Assembly: GCA_020161015.1 (NCBI GenBank)
Contig: JAIUOT010000063.1
Location: forward strand, 1-64,000
Reading direction: 5' to 3'
Origin: Actinomycetota bacterium
GTDB taxonomy: Bacteria > Actinomycetota > Actinomycetes > Propionibacteriales > Propionibacteriaceae
Length of the DNA: 64,000 nt
The position numbers and the translations under genes were made by a program. Below are positions 51,910 to 60,761 of the stretch, in pieces. The first letter of the stretch is position 1. Each line of letters starts with the position of its first letter. A model generated the notes under the pieces. It did no database searches. It was not told the origin of the DNA and saw only the letters and a program-made list of their open reading frames with translations.

Positions 51910-51964
51910 CCGCGTGAGGATAACCGCCCGCCGCGCCGGCCCGGGGTTCTGCCAAGATGGGGAC

Positions 51965-52681
51965 ATGACTGCGCACATCGTCGCGATGGGTGGCGGCGGC
52001 TTCTCGATGTCACCCTTCGGAGCCCCCACCAACCTCGACCGCTACCTGGTCGAGCTCACCGGGAAGCCGTCCCCGCTGGTGTGCTTCGCGCCCACCGCGT
52101 CGGCCGACGACCCGCAGTACATCAACAAGTTCCTGCTCGCCTACGGCACCCTCGGCGTGCGCACGATGGTGCTGACGCTGTGGGAGGGCGGGTCGGCCGG
52201 GTCGGTGGCCCGCCTGGCCGACGCGGACCTGCTGCTGGTCGGCGGCGGGCACACGGTGAACCTGATGGCGCTGTGGCAGGCGCACGGGGTGGACGCGGCG
52301 ATCCGGTCGCGGTACGCCGCCGGCGACGTGGTGCTGGCCGGCGTCTCCGCCGGTGGGTCGGCCTGGTACACCGGCTGCATCACCGACTCCTTCGGCGACT
52401 TCCGTCCCTGGCGGGGCGGGCTGGGCCTGGTGCCCGGCAGCTTCTGCCCGCACTTCGACGGCGAGGCCGAGCGTGCGCCGTCCTACACCGACGCGGTCGC
52501 CACCGGTGACCTGCCCGGCGGGTACGGCGCCGACGACGGCGCCGGCGTCCACTACGTCGACGGGGTGCCGACGAACTTCGTCGCCGAGGCGACCGGCCAG
52601 CGCGTCTACCGCGTGATGCCGTCCGACCTGCCGACCGCGAGCGGCGTCCTGGTGGAACCGCAGCAGATGACGGTGCTCTGA
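51965..52681 (+). CDS. peptidase E-like serine hydrolase (S51)
   Basis: 238 residues from ATG 51965. The S51 nucleophile elbow is GVSAGGSAWY (Ser of the triad), with the family's FCPHFDGEAERAPSY (His) and VGGGHTVNLMALW. The N-terminus IVAMGGGGFSM is the standard start for this branch. S51 peptidases cleave Asp-X dipeptides; actinobacterial relatives are mostly untested. There is no export signal. It is a single gene divergent from purK. Confidence 0.87.
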   Translation: MTAHIVAMGGGGFSMSPFGAPTNLDRYLVELTGKPSPLVCFAPTASADDPQYINKFLLAYGTLGVRTMVLTLWEGGSAGSVARLADADLLLVGGGHTVNLMALWQAHGVDAAIRSRYAAGDVVLAGVSAGGSAWYTGCITDSFGDFRPWRGGLGLVPGSFCPHFDGEAERAPSYTDAVATGDLPGGYGADDGAGVHYVDGVPTNFVAEATGQRVYRVMPSDLPTASGVLVEPQQMTVL

Positions 52682-52716
52682 GCGCCGTCCCCTGACCCGG
52701 CCCGAGGGCGCCGCCG

Positions 52717-53373
52717 TTAGTCGAGGGGCTCCCCGGCGAGGGCCTTCGCGGCGAGGCGCTCCTCCTCGCTCGCCTCCCAGACCTCGGCGGCGGCGCGCAG
52801 GGCGAGCACGATGATGAAGCAGCCCAGGATCAGGTCGGGCCAGCCAGAGCCGGTCCAGGCGGTCACGATGCCCATCGCAATGATGGCCAGATTCACCAGC
52901 ACGTCGTTGCGGGCCGAAAGGAACGCCGCCCTGCTCAGCGACCCGCCGTGGTGGCGCACCCGGTTCAGCAGCCACGCGCTGAACCCGTTCACCACGATCG
53001 CGCCGATCGAGGCGAGCACCAACGGTGCCACCTGTGGCGGGACCGGGGCTGAGAACCGCTCGATCGCCTCCCAGCCCGCGAGCACCGCTGGACCGAGGAG
53101 AACGGCCGCCATGAGCTTGCCCACCACCGCCCGCCGGACCAGCGGCCAGCCCAGGGCGATGAAGATCAACAGGTTGACCGCGGCGTCCTCGAGGAAGTCG
53201 ACACTGTCGGCGAGCAGCGCCACCGACCCGGCACCGAGCGCGACGACGAACTCGACGAAGAAGTAGCCGAGGTTCAGCCCGGCCACGACGAGGACGACCC
53301 GTCGCAGGCGTGCGGCACCGCTCCCGTCTCCCGGTGAGGGCACACCCGACAGCGACTCGGCCACGGCCGCCAC
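52717..53373 (-). CDS. cation diffusion facilitator-like membrane protein
   Basis: 218 residues from GTG 53373; GTG 53364, which has AGGG a suitable distance upstream, is an equally good start. Five or six membrane helices carry GAGSVALLADSVDFLEDAAVNLL (Asp pair) and SARNDVLVNLAIIAMGIV, characteristic of CDF proteins. In contrast to the 16-kb gene, there is no C-terminal cytosolic domain after the last helix. It probably moves a divalent metal across the membrane. A zinc specificity is unproven. It is transcribed toward the peptidase E-like gene. Confidence 0.8.
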   Translation of the reverse strand: MAAVAESLSGVPSPGDGSGAARLRRVVLVVAGLNLGYFFVEFVVALGAGSVALLADSVDFLEDAAVNLLIFIALGWPLVRRAVVGKLMAAVLLGPAVLAGWEAIERFSAPVPPQVAPLVLASIGAIVVNGFSAWLLNRVRHHGGSLSRAAFLSARNDVLVNLAIIAMGIVTAWTGSGWPDLILGCFIIVLALRAAAEVWEASEEERLAAKALAGEPLD

Positions 53374-53439
53374 CCTAGTCCCGGCCCGCCCGCGATCGGC
53401 CACCTCCGTGACGGCGCGGACGAACGAGGGCCGTCCGGT

Positions 53440-53844
53440 TCAGCGGAAGATCAGGTGGCGCTGCACCACGAAGTTCACCGTGGTGGCCACGCCCTGGGCG
53501 ATCACGAAGCCGACCACCTGCGCGACGGTCTGGCTCGCCGAAGCGGCGAGGATCCACGGGTAGAGCACGGCGAAGAGGCCCACCTGAAGCACGAACGTGA
53601 GCCCGTACAGCAGCATGACAGCGGCGAACCTGCGCTTCGAGCCGTCGGAGCGGAACGTCCAGCGCCGGTTGATCAGGTAGGCGGTGGTGGTGCCCGCGAC
53701 GAACGACAGGGCCTTGGCCGGGGTGTGCTCGAGTCCGGCGAGGTTCATCAGCACGACCAGCAGTCCCAGGTCGACGACGGCCGACAGCCCACCGGTCAGG
53801 ACGAACCGCACCAGCTGGGTGCGCAGCGCGAGCCGCTCCGGCAC
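53440..53844 (-). CDS. GtrA-like four-helix membrane protein
   Basis: 134 residues from GTG 53844; TTG 53868, overlapping the stop of the upstream gene, is an alternative. Four helices of the GtrA family are visible: VRFVLTGGLSAVVDLGLLVVL, ALSFVAGTTTAYLINRRWTF, VMLLYGLTFVLQVGLFAVLY and VVGFVIAQGVATTVNFVVQRHLIF, read in pieces. NRRWTF and VQRHLIF are the usual family marks. GtrA proteins are linked to translocation of undecaprenyl-phosphate sugars in envelope glycan synthesis. The position next to PH-domain and pur genes parallels Rv3277. Confidence 0.88.
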   Translation of the reverse strand: MPERLALRTQLVRFVLTGGLSAVVDLGLLVVLMNLAGLEHTPAKALSFVAGTTTAYLINRRWTFRSDGSKRRFAAVMLLYGLTFVLQVGLFAVLYPWILAASASQTVAQVVGFVIAQGVATTVNFVVQRHLIFR

Positions 53845-53864
53845 GCCGCCGGCGTCCTGCGCGC

Positions 53865-54386
53865 TCAAGCGGTGGCCTCGGGGCCGGACGCCTTGCCGTC
53901 CTTGCCGAACAGCAGTTCGGTCATCATCACGTGCACGCGCTCCACGTCCGGGATGTCCTCCAGCGTCACCGGCTGGTCGGCGGCGGTGGTGAGGATGAGC
54001 GTCCCGCAGCCGAGCAGGCGGTCGAGGACGCCCCGCTCGTAGGCCACGTTGACGATCCGGGTGAGCGGCAGGTCGTGCCCGGTCTGGGTGATGATGCCGC
54101 GGCGGGTGATGATCCGGCGGTCGGTGAACGTGTAGGTGGACGAGATCCAGCGCAGGAAGGGCGCGACCACCCACGTGCCGAGCGCGATCAGCATGAGCAC
54201 GGTGACGATCCAGTTCGTGACCGGCTGCCAGGAGGCCGGCGGCAGCGCGTAGCCGAACCCACTGGCCACCGCGATGAGGAGCAGCGAGACGACCGGCATG
54301 ATGAGCGCCTTGCCGTGGGTGCGCAGGTGCAGCACCTCGACCTCGCCGGCACCCAGAAGTTGCGGATCCAGACCCATGGCATCCAT
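53865..54386 (-). CDS. bacterial PH-domain membrane protein
   Basis: 173 residues from ATG 54386; ATG 54377 is possible. Two membrane helices (about 28-50 and 55-75) precede a bacterial PH domain (about 82-150: YTFTDRRIITRRGIITQTGHDLPLTRIVNV, VLDRLLGCGTLILTTAADQP, in pieces). These YdbS/YdbT-like proteins are common but uncharacterised. The orthologous slot in M. tuberculosis is Rv3278c, between the GtrA-like gene and birA. The upstream region is the second repeat cluster, so its promoter may overlap palindrome copy D. Confidence 0.85.
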   Translation of the reverse strand: MDAMGLDPQLLGAGEVEVLHLRTHGKALIMPVVSLLLIAVASGFGYALPPASWQPVTNWIVTVLMLIALGTWVVAPFLRWISSTYTFTDRRIITRRGIITQTGHDLPLTRIVNVAYERGVLDRLLGCGTLILTTAADQPVTLEDIPDVERVHVMMTELLFGKDGKASGPEATA

Positions 54387-54440
54387 GGTCCCACACCACC
54401 GGTGGCGTCGAGTGGACGTCCCCGCCCCGTCCCCCGCGTT

Positions 54441-54500
54441 CGCTGCCGATCGCAACTCCCGCTACCGGAATTCCGGTGGCAAGCGTTGCACTCGGCAGCG
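54441..54500. repeat. palindromic element, cluster 2 copy D
   Basis: 60-bp palindrome with arms CGCTGCCGA and TCGGCAGCG and the same CCGGAATTCCGG centre (54465-54476). It starts 55 bp upstream of the PH-gene ATG, so it could act as an operator or transcript structure there. Confidence 0.85.
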
Positions 54501-54685
54501 GGAACCACGGGAACCGGCGGACGCGCCCCGATCCGGTGAGGGAGAACGGGGCGGAACCGCCGCGCCGGACGAGCGGGCGAACCCGAGCGCCGGCGGAACG
54601 GCGACGGGCGGTGCAGGAGGCGCGCAAGGCGTCCGGCTTCGGCGCGGCGTGCGGCCGGCCACCCACGGGACCCCGTCCTCGCGTT

Positions 54686-54745
54686 CGCTACCGATCGCAA
54701 CCCGCGCTACCGGAATTCCGGTAGCAGGAGTTGCACTCGGGGGCA
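54686..54745. repeat. palindromic element, cluster 2 copy E
   Basis: 60 bp, less symmetric at its ends (CGCTACCGA against TCGGGGGCA), but the central GCTACCGGAATTCCGGTAGC is a perfect 20-bp palindrome. Confidence 0.8.
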
Positions 54746-54754
54746 GGAACCACG

Positions 54755-54853
54755 GGAACGGACGGCGGCGTCCGTCGGGCCACAGGAACGGACGGCAGCG
54801 TCCGTCAGGCCGAAGGAACGGACGGCGGCGTCGGCCAGCCCGGAGGAACGGAC
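54755..54853. repeat. 30-bp direct tandem repeat
   Basis: GGAACGGACGG recurs at 54755, 54785, 54815 and 54845, an exact 30-bp period; the last copy is truncated. The intervening bases (GGCGTCCGTCGGGCC and variants) change little. The array lies between palindrome copies E and F. Confidence 0.8.
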
Positions 54854-54912
54854 GGACGACCCGCCGGCGGGGGCGAGGGCCGCCAGCGGTACCCCCAACC
54901 CGCGTTCGCTGC

Positions 54913-54960
54913 CGATCGCAACTCTCGCTACCGGAATTCCGGTAGCGAGAGTTGCGATCG
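54913..54960. repeat. palindromic element, cluster 2 copy F (perfect 48-bp palindrome)
   Basis: CGATCGCAACTCTCGCTACC runs into CCGGAATTCCGG and then its exact mirror to CGATCG, 48 bp without a mismatch. Outer flanks CGCTGC and GGGGCG extend the symmetry poorly. It is the best-preserved member of the family. Confidence 0.9.
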
Positions 54961-55030
54961 GGGGCGGGAACGGAAGGGCGGGGGCGGAGGGAGGGGGCGG
55001 GGGGGGGAGGGAGGGTGCGGGAGGCGGGGG

Positions 55031-55828
55031 TCAGCGCAGGTGGACGACGTCGCCGGCGGCGAAGGCTCGCTCTCCACCGGCGACGGAGACCAGCAGGCAG
55101 CCGTCGGCGTCCACGCCGGTGGCGAGGCCCTCGACCACGTCGTCCGGCGAGAGCTGCACCCGCACCCTGCGACCGACGGACGTGCAGCGCGCGGCGTACT
55201 CGCCGCGCAGGTCCTCCGCGGCGAGCCACCGGGTGTACCACCCGCCGAGCGCGACCAGGACGGCCTCGGCCAGCGCCGCGTCGTCCGCCGTGCCACCGGC
55301 CAGGACGACCGACGTCGCGGTCGGCACCGGCAGCTGGTCGGCGGAGAGGGTGGTGTTGACGCCCATCCCGATCACCGCGGCCGGCCCGTGGACGGAGTCC
55401 ACGCGCTCGGCGAGGATCCCGCACAGCTTGCGCCCGTCGGCCAGCACGTCGTTGGGCCACTTCAGTTCCGCGGCCACGCCGGTGGACGCGCGGAGCCCGT
55501 CCGCCACGGCCAGCCCGGCGACCAGCGGCAGCCACAGCCAGCGGCGGGCCGCCACGGCCGGCGGCGGGCGCAGCAGCACCGAGATCGCCAGCGAGGTTCC
55601 CGGGGGTGCCTCCCACACCCGGGTGAACCGTCCGCGCCCTGCGCTCTGGTGGCTCGAGACCAGCACCGTCCCCGACTCGGCGCCCGCCCGGGCCGCCGCG
55701 GCCAGGTCGGCGTTCGTCGATCCGGTGGTGGCGAGCGCGGTCACCTGCGTCCACACCCCGCCCGGGCGGACGAGCGCCGCGGCCAGGCGCGCGGCATCGA
55801 CCTGCGGGGCGCCGGGGGTCGAAATCAC
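55031..55828 (-). CDS. birA: biotin-[acetyl-CoA-carboxylase] ligase
   Basis: 265 residues from GTG 55828. No DNA-binding N-terminal domain is present, so this is the short, non-repressor class. The catalytic motif region reads [14 protein letters not shown] (biotin-AMP binding), with [21 protein letters not shown] and GMGVNTTLS further on. It attaches biotin to carboxyl carrier proteins. It is divergent from the pccB/accE genes whose carrier partners need this modification, just as in Rv3279c/Rv3280. Confidence 0.93.
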   Translation of the reverse strand: MISTPGAPQVDAARLAAALVRPGGVWTQVTALATTGSTNADLAAAARAGAESGTVLVSSHQSAGRGRFTRVWEAPPGTSLAISVLLRPPPAVAARRWLWLPLVAGLAVADGLRASTGVAAELKWPNDVLADGRKLCGILAERVDSVHGPAAVIGMGVNTTLSADQLPVPTATSVVLAGGTADDAALAEAVLVALGGWYTRWLAAEDLRGEYAARCTSVGRRVRVQLSPDDVVEGLATGVDADGCLLVSVAGGERAFAAGDVVHLR

Positions 55829-55876
55829 GCCCAGACCCTATGCCCACGGCGGAGGCTGGTCGGTATGGTTCCGCTC

Positions 55877-57451
55877 ATGGCGCAGGACATCCACACCACG
55901 CGGGGCAAGATCGCCGACCTGGGCGAGCGCATGAAGCAGGCGCAGAACCCGTCGTCGCCCGCCGCGGTGGAGAAGGTGCACGCGCAGGGCAAGATGACCG
56001 CCCGCGAGCGGATCCTCGCCCTGCTCGACGAGGGCAGCTTCACCGAGTTCGACGAGTTCTCCCGGCACCGCTCCACCGTGTTCGGCATGGAGGAGAAGCG
56101 GCCCTACACCGACGGGGTGATCACCGGCGTCGGTTCGATCCACGGCCGTCCGGTGTGCGTGTTCAGCCAGGACGTGACGATCTTCGGCGGCGCCCTCGGC
56201 GAGGTGTACGGGGAGAAGATCGTCAAGATCCTCGACTTCGCGATCACGACCGGCTGCCCGATCATCGGCATCAACGAGGGCGGCGGCGCGCGCATCCAGG
56301 AGGGCGTCGCCTCGCTCGACCTGTACGCCAGGATCTTCCGGCGCAACACCCTCGCCTCCGGCGTCATCCCGCAGATCTCGCTGATCATGGGCGCGGCGGC
56401 CGGCGGCCACGTCTACTCCCCCGCGCTGACCGACTTCGTGATCATGGTCGACCAGACCTCGCAGATGTTCATCACCGGGCCGAACGTCATCAAGACCGTC
56501 ACCGGCGAGGACGTGACGATGGAGGAGCTGGGCGGGGGCCGGACGCACTCCACCCGGTCGGGCAACTCCCACTACCTGGCCGCGGACGAGGCCGACGCCA
56601 TCGAGTACGTCCGCGAGCTGCTGACCTACCTGCCGCAGAACAACCTCGAGGACCCGCCGGTCTACGACGAGGCCGAGGCGGACCTCACGATCACCGAGCA
56701 CGACCTCGTGCTCGACACGCTGGTGCCCGACTCGCCGAACCAGCCCTACGACATGCACGAGGTCATCAAGCGCGTGCTCGACGACGACGAGTTCCTCGAG
56801 GTGCACCAGCTGTACGCGCCCAACATCATCTGCGGCTTCGGCCGGGTGGAGGGACGCGCGATCGGCGTCATCGCCAACCAGCCGATGGTGTACGCGGGCT
56901 GCCTCGACATCAAGGCCTCCGAGAAGGCCGCGCGGTTCGTCCGCACCTGCGACGCGTTCAACATCCCGATCCTGACCTTCGAGGACGTCCCCGGCTTCCT
57001 CCCCGGCACCGACCAGGAGTGGGACGGGATCATCCGCCGCGGCGCCAAGCTGATCTACGCCTACGCCGAGGCGACCGTCCCGCTGGTCACGGTGATCACG
57101 CGCAAGGCCTACGGCGGCGCCTACTGCGTGATGGGGTCCAAGCCGCTCGGCGCGGACGTGAACCTCGCCTGGCCCACCGCGCAGATCGCGGTGATGGGCG
57201 CAGAGGGCGCGGTGAACATCCTCTACAAGCGCGAGCTGGCCGAGGCCGAGGATCCCACCGTCCGGCGCACGGAGCTGATCGACGAGTACAACGACGAGCT
57301 GGCCAACCCCTACGTCGCCGCCGAGCGGGGCTACGTCGACAAGGTGATCTACCCGCACGAGACGCGCGCCCAGGTGATCCGCGTGCTGCGGCTGCTGCGC
57401 ACCAAGCGCCAGCAGCTGCCGCCGAAGAAGCACGGGAACATCCCGCTGTGA
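55877..57451 (+). CDS. pccB: acyl-CoA carboxylase beta (carboxyltransferase) subunit
   Basis: 524 residues from ATG 55877; an in-frame ATG at 55865 is less likely. It is a full-length carboxyltransferase: [57 protein letters not shown] and the C-terminal [17 protein letters not shown] with [10 protein letters not shown]. Such subunits move carboxyl groups from biotin to acetyl- or propionyl-CoA. AccD5-type enzymes use propionyl-CoA; the sequence does not decide chain length. The downstream epsilon gene overlaps by 4 bp, giving an AccD5/AccE5-like pair. Confidence 0.95.
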   Translation: MAQDIHTTRGKIADLGERMKQAQNPSSPAAVEKVHAQGKMTARERILALLDEGSFTEFDEFSRHRSTVFGMEEKRPYTDGVITGVGSIHGRPVCVFSQDVTIFGGALGEVYGEKIVKILDFAITTGCPIIGINEGGGARIQEGVASLDLYARIFRRNTLASGVIPQISLIMGAAAGGHVYSPALTDFVIMVDQTSQMFITGPNVIKTVTGEDVTMEELGGGRTHSTRSGNSHYLAADEADAIEYVRELLTYLPQNNLEDPPVYDEAEADLTITEHDLVLDTLVPDSPNQPYDMHEVIKRVLDDDEFLEVHQLYAPNIICGFGRVEGRAIGVIANQPMVYAGCLDIKASEKAARFVRTCDAFNIPILTFEDVPGFLPGTDQEWDGIIRRGAKLIYAYAEATVPLVTVITRKAYGGAYCVMGSKPLGADVNLAWPTAQIAVMGAEGAVNILYKRELAEAEDPTVRRTELIDEYNDELANPYVAAERGYVDKVIYPHETRAQVIRVLRLLRTKRQQLPPKKHGNIPL

Positions 57452-57687
57452 GCACCCAACCGGGCGGGCCGGGCGAGGCCCCGCTGGTGCAGGTGGTCGC
57501 CGGCAGCCCGACGGACGAGGAGCTCGCCGCCCTCGGCGCGCTGATCGTCGCACTGCGCCGTGGCCGTCCCGCACCGCACGCGCCGGAGACCAGCACGCTC
57601 GCCGGCGGCTGGCGCTCCTACTGGCACACGGTCCGGACGCCGCTGGTGCCCGGCCGCGAGGCCTGGCGCAGCAGTTTCCGGATGTAG
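57448..57687 (+). CDS. accE: acyl-CoA carboxylase epsilon subunit
   Basis: 79 residues from GTG 57448, overlapping the preceding stop. It has the epsilon-subunit core [21 protein letters not shown] and ends with the conserved Trp/Arg-rich tail [22 protein letters not shown]. In mycobacteria this small protein boosts carboxylase activity by bridging alpha and beta subunits. The N-terminal part is disordered. Coupling to pccB and synteny with Rv3281 support the assignment strongly. Confidence 0.9.
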   Translation: MSTQPGGPGEAPLVQVVAGSPTDEELAALGALIVALRRGRPAPHAPETSTLAGGWRSYWHTVRTPLVPGREAWRSSFRM

Positions 57688-57755
57688 CAGGCCCCACCCA
57701 CCGGACGGGCGACGCGTCGCGCGGACCCGGCACCGGGCAACCGAGAGGAGATGGC

Positions 57756-58472
57756 ATGGGAGCCGTCGACGAGATCCTGTCCAGCATCGACCCGGCCCAG
57801 CTCGCCGCAGCCCTGGGCACCGACGAGGAGACCGCCCGCGCAGCAGCGGCAGCGGCCATCCCCACCCTGATCACCGGCTTCCAGGCCAACGCCGCCACCG
57901 GCGACGGCGAGGTCGGGCTCGCGACCGCCCTCGGCCGTCACGCCGACGGCGTGTTCGCCGACACGGTGAACCTCGACGAGGTGGACACCGAGGACGGCCG
58001 CAAGATCGTCGCGCACGCCCTCGCCGGCGACCCGTCGCGGCTGCGGGCCGTCGGCGGGCTCGACGGCAGCCTGCTGAGCACCCTGCTGCCCCTGCTCGCG
58101 CCGATCGTCCTGAGCTATCTGGCGAAGAAGCTCGGCATGGGCGGCGCGCAGGCGCCGTCGGCGGGCGGCTCCGGCGACATTCTCGGCGACCTCCTGGGCG
58201 GCATGCTCGGCGGCGCGGCCGGGGGCGGGTCGGCCGGCGGGCTCGGCGACCTGCTCGGCCAGATCCTCGGCGGCGGCCAGCCGGCGTCCGTGCCGGCGGG
58301 CTACGACGGCGGCCCGGACGGCGGGTACGGCGAGCCCGGCGGCGGGGTGTTCGACGCCCCCGGCAACACGACCGGCCTGCAGATCCCCGACGACGGCGGC
58401 GACGCGACCGCCCCGTCCCGGGGTTCGGGGGACGCGCTCGGCGACCTGCTGGGGCAGATCCTTGGCCGCTGA
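57756..58472 (+). CDS. DUF937 family protein
   Basis: 238 residues with a GAGGAG ribosome-binding site. The DUF937 core (about 1-125) includes [35 protein letters not shown], split here, and the helix LLPLLAPIVLSYLAKKL. A Gly-rich tail (about 130-190) holds several GDLLGxxLGG repeats (DILGDLLGGMLGG, LGDLLGQILGG), and the final DALGDLLGQILGR repeats this again. DUF937 proteins are widespread, with no agreed function. Its 3' end overlaps maf by 11 bp. Confidence 0.85.
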   Translation: MGAVDEILSSIDPAQLAAALGTDEETARAAAAAAIPTLITGFQANAATGDGEVGLATALGRHADGVFADTVNLDEVDTEDGRKIVAHALAGDPSRLRAVGGLDGSLLSTLLPLLAPIVLSYLAKKLGMGGAQAPSAGGSGDILGDLLGGMLGGAAGGGSAGGLGDLLGQILGGGQPASVPAGYDGGPDGGYGEPGGGVFDAPGNTTGLQIPDDGGDATAPSRGSGDALGDLLGQILGR

Positions 58473-59079
58473 CGCGCCGCGCCTCGTCCTCGCGTCCGCC
58501 TCCCCGGCCCGCCTGGAGACGCTGACCCGCGCCGGGCTGGCCCCGGAGGTGGTGGTCTCCGACGTGGACGAGGACGCCTTCGCCGCCGACGACGTCCCCG
58601 CGCTCGTGCTCGCACTGGCCACCGCGAAGGCCGCCTCCGTGGCCGCGCGGCTGCCGGCCGGCGTCGACACCCTCGTCGTCGGCTGCGACTCCCTGCTCGA
58701 GCTGGACGGGGAACCGCTGGGCAAGCCGGCCTCCCCCGCCGAGGCCACGCAGCGGTGGCGCAGCATGCGCGGACGGGTCGGCCACCTGCACACCGGGCAC
58801 CACGTGGTGCGGCTCGGGCCCTCACCGGGGTCCACGTCCGGCGTGGCGACCACCGAGGTGCGCTTCGCCGAGGTGAGCGACGCGGAGATCGCGGCCTACG
58901 TCGCGACCGGCGAGCCGGAACGGGTGGCCGGGGCGTTCACCATCGACGGCCTCGGCGGGGCCTTCGTCACCGCCGTGAGCGGCGACCCGCACAACGTGGT
59001 CGGCATCAGCCTGCCGCTGCTCCGCGGGCTGTTCGCCGGCCTCGGGGTGTCCTGGCACACGCTGTGGCGCGTCCCCTGA
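58462..59079 (+). CDS. maf: Maf-like nucleoside triphosphate pyrophosphatase
   Basis: 205 residues starting at TTG 58462 within the DUF937 gene. The Maf motifs are LVLASASPARLETLTRAGL at the N-terminus, the GCDSLLEL and GKPASPAEA loops, and GAFTIDGLGGAFV. These enzymes remove pyrophosphate from canonical or modified nucleotides (often dTTP/UTP or m5UTP) and influence cell division in some bacteria. A TTG start is unusual but fixed by homology and the overlap. Synteny with Rv3282, next to accE, also fits. Confidence 0.93.
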   Translation: MAADAPRLVLASASPARLETLTRAGLAPEVVVSDVDEDAFAADDVPALVLALATAKAASVAARLPAGVDTLVVGCDSLLELDGEPLGKPASPAEATQRWRSMRGRVGHLHTGHHVVRLGPSPGSTSGVATTEVRFAEVSDAEIAAYVATGEPERVAGAFTIDGLGGAFVTAVSGDPHNVVGISLPLLRGLFAGLGVSWHTLWRVP

Positions 59080-59164
59080 GCGGGCCGCGGCATCGGGACG
59101 GCGAGCGATCCCCGCAACCGTGCCACCGCCCGTCCGTGCGCCCGGACGCTAGCCTTGGAGGGCC

Positions 59165-60073
59165 ATGACGAACACCGAGAAGCTGCCCGAGCTGGCAGAG
59201 AAGAAGGCCCTCCTGCCGGCCTGGCTGCGGGCGATGCGACCCAAGCAGTGGGTGAAGAACGTCCTCGTGCTGGCGGCCCCCCTGGCCGCCGGACGCCTCT
59301 TCGAGCCGTCGGTACTGATGCAGTCGCTGTGGGCGTTCCTGTCGTTCTCCCTTGTCAGCGCGTCGATCTACCTGATCAACGACAGCCGTGACGTCGAGGC
59401 GGACCGGCTGCACCCCAAGAAGCGGTTCCGGCCGATCGCCGCCGGAGAGCTGGCCATCCCGACCGCCTACGTGCTCGCGGCCGTGACGCTGGCTGCCTCC
59501 CTGGCGATCGGGTTCTGGACGGCACCGCTGCTCGGGGTGACGCTGGCCGCCTACTGGGTGCTCCAGGTCATCTACTCGCTGTTCCTGAAGCACCAGCCGA
59601 TCATCGACCTGGCCATGGTGGCGGCCGGCTTCCTCCTGCGCGCGGTGGCCGGTGGTGTCGCGGCCGACATCCCGCTGTCGCAGTGGTTCCTGCTCGTGGC
59701 ATCGTTCGGCTCGCTGTTCATGGTGGCCGGCAAGCGGTACTCCGAGCTGAAGGAGCTGGGCACGGAAGCCCGCACGCGCGCCAGCCTCGAGCGCTACACC
59801 AAGTCCTACCTGCGCGAGGTGTGGTCGGTCTCGATCGCCATCGTGATCATGTCCTACAGCCTGTGGGCCTTCGAGCAGGCCGGCAACCAACTGTGGGGCA
59901 TCCCCTGGACGACGATCTCGATCGCGCCGTTCACCCTCGCGGTGCTGCGCTACGCGATGCGCGTCGACCAGGGCACGGCCGGGGAGCCGGAGGACGTGGT
60001 GCTGTCCGACACGATCCTCCAGGTGCTCGCCGTGCTCTGGGTGGTCCCCGTCGCGATCGCGGTGTTCTGGTGA
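59165..60073 (+). CDS. UbiA-family decaprenyl-phosphate phosphoribosyltransferase
   Basis: 302 residues with a cytosolic N-terminus and about nine membrane helices. The first Asp-rich motif is YLINDSRDVEADRLHPKKRFRPIAAGEL (NDxxDxxxD, in pieces residues about 69-100), followed by the second (LKHQPIIDLAMVAAGFLLRAVAGG). The sequence start MRPKQWVKNVLVLAAPLAAG is the subfamily signature of Rv3806c-like DPPR synthase. It transfers 5-phosphoribose to polyprenyl phosphate, the first step to the arabinose donor used in arabinan. Whether this organism makes arabinogalactan is not shown here. It is coupled to an SDR gene by a 4-bp overlap. Confidence 0.9.
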   Translation: MTNTEKLPELAEKKALLPAWLRAMRPKQWVKNVLVLAAPLAAGRLFEPSVLMQSLWAFLSFSLVSASIYLINDSRDVEADRLHPKKRFRPIAAGELAIPTAYVLAAVTLAASLAIGFWTAPLLGVTLAAYWVLQVIYSLFLKHQPIIDLAMVAAGFLLRAVAGGVAADIPLSQWFLLVASFGSLFMVAGKRYSELKELGTEARTRASLERYTKSYLREVWSVSIAIVIMSYSLWAFEQAGNQLWGIPWTTISIAPFTLAVLRYAMRVDQGTAGEPEDVVLSDTILQVLAVLWVVPVAIAVFW

Positions 60074-60747
60074 GCCGCCCGGTCGCGCTGGTCACCGGCG
60101 GCTCGCGGGGCATCGGACGCGCGATCGCCCAGGCGCTCTCGCCCACCCACCACGTGCTGGTCGGGGGCAGGGACGCCGACCGCCTGCGCGAGGTCGTCGC
60201 GGGCCTGGAGTCGGCGGAGCCGTTCGCCGTCGACCTCACCGACGAGGCCGCGCTCGCCGCTGCGGTGGCCGGCATCGAGCGGCTCGACGTGCTGGTGCAC
60301 TCCGCGGGGCTGGTCGCGTTCGGCCCGCTCGCCGAGACCACCACGGCGGAGTGGCGGGAGGTCATGGAGCTGAACGTGGTCGCCCCGGCGACCCTGACCC
60401 GCGTCCTCCTGCCGGCGCTGCGGGCCGCCCACGGCCTGGTGGTGTTCCTGAACTCCGGCGCGGGGCTGGCGACCTACCGCGGCTTCTCGGTCTACTCGGC
60501 CTCGAAGTTCGCCCTCACCGCCCTCGCCGACGCCCTGCGCCAGGACGAGCGGGGCCGCATCCGCGTGACCTCGATCCACCCCGGGCGTGTGGCCACCGAC
60601 ATGCAGGCCCAGCTGACCTCGCTCCAGGGCATGCCCTACGTGCCGGACGCGCACCTCGACCCCGCCGACGTCGCACGGGCCGTCCGCATGGCCGTCGACC
60701 TGCCGCGCGACGCCAGCCTGGACGCCCTGCGGATCAACCCCGTCTGA
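60070..60747 (+). CDS. short-chain dehydrogenase/reductase
   Basis: 225 residues from GTG 60070 overlapping the UbiA-like stop by 4 bp. The SDR motifs are present: TGGSRGIGRAIAQ (cofactor), HSAG in VLVHSAGLVAFGP, Ser in LNSGAGLATYR, and YSASKFALT with the catalytic Tyr/Lys. The end HPGRVATDMQ is also typical. The substrate is unknown. In mycobacteria the step after DPPR synthase is carried out by DprE1/DprE2, and DprE2 is an SDR; this gene could be a functional counterpart, but it lacks close sequence identity that I can judge. Coupling suggests a joint pathway. Confidence 0.88.
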   Translation: MSRPVALVTGGSRGIGRAIAQALSPTHHVLVGGRDADRLREVVAGLESAEPFAVDLTDEAALAAAVAGIERLDVLVHSAGLVAFGPLAETTTAEWREVMELNVVAPATLTRVLLPALRAAHGLVVFLNSGAGLATYRGFSVYSASKFALTALADALRQDERGRIRVTSIHPGRVATDMQAQLTSLQGMPYVPDAHLDPADVARAVRMAVDLPRDASLDALRINPV

Positions 60748-60761
60748 ACCGGCCGCCGCCG

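Larger units (their letters stand above)
54387..55030. other. 644-bp gene-free, repeat-rich spacer
   Basis: Between the PH-domain gene and birA, both on the minus strand. It contains three palindromic elements (copies D-F), a 30-bp tandem array and a G-rich stretch near 54960-55030. No gene is supported; Arg/Pro-rich open frames across it are coding artefacts. Confidence 0.6.

Noticed and set aside
54755-54853. CRISPR array
   Set aside because: The units repeat directly with a 30-bp period and have no variable spacers; no cas gene is nearby.
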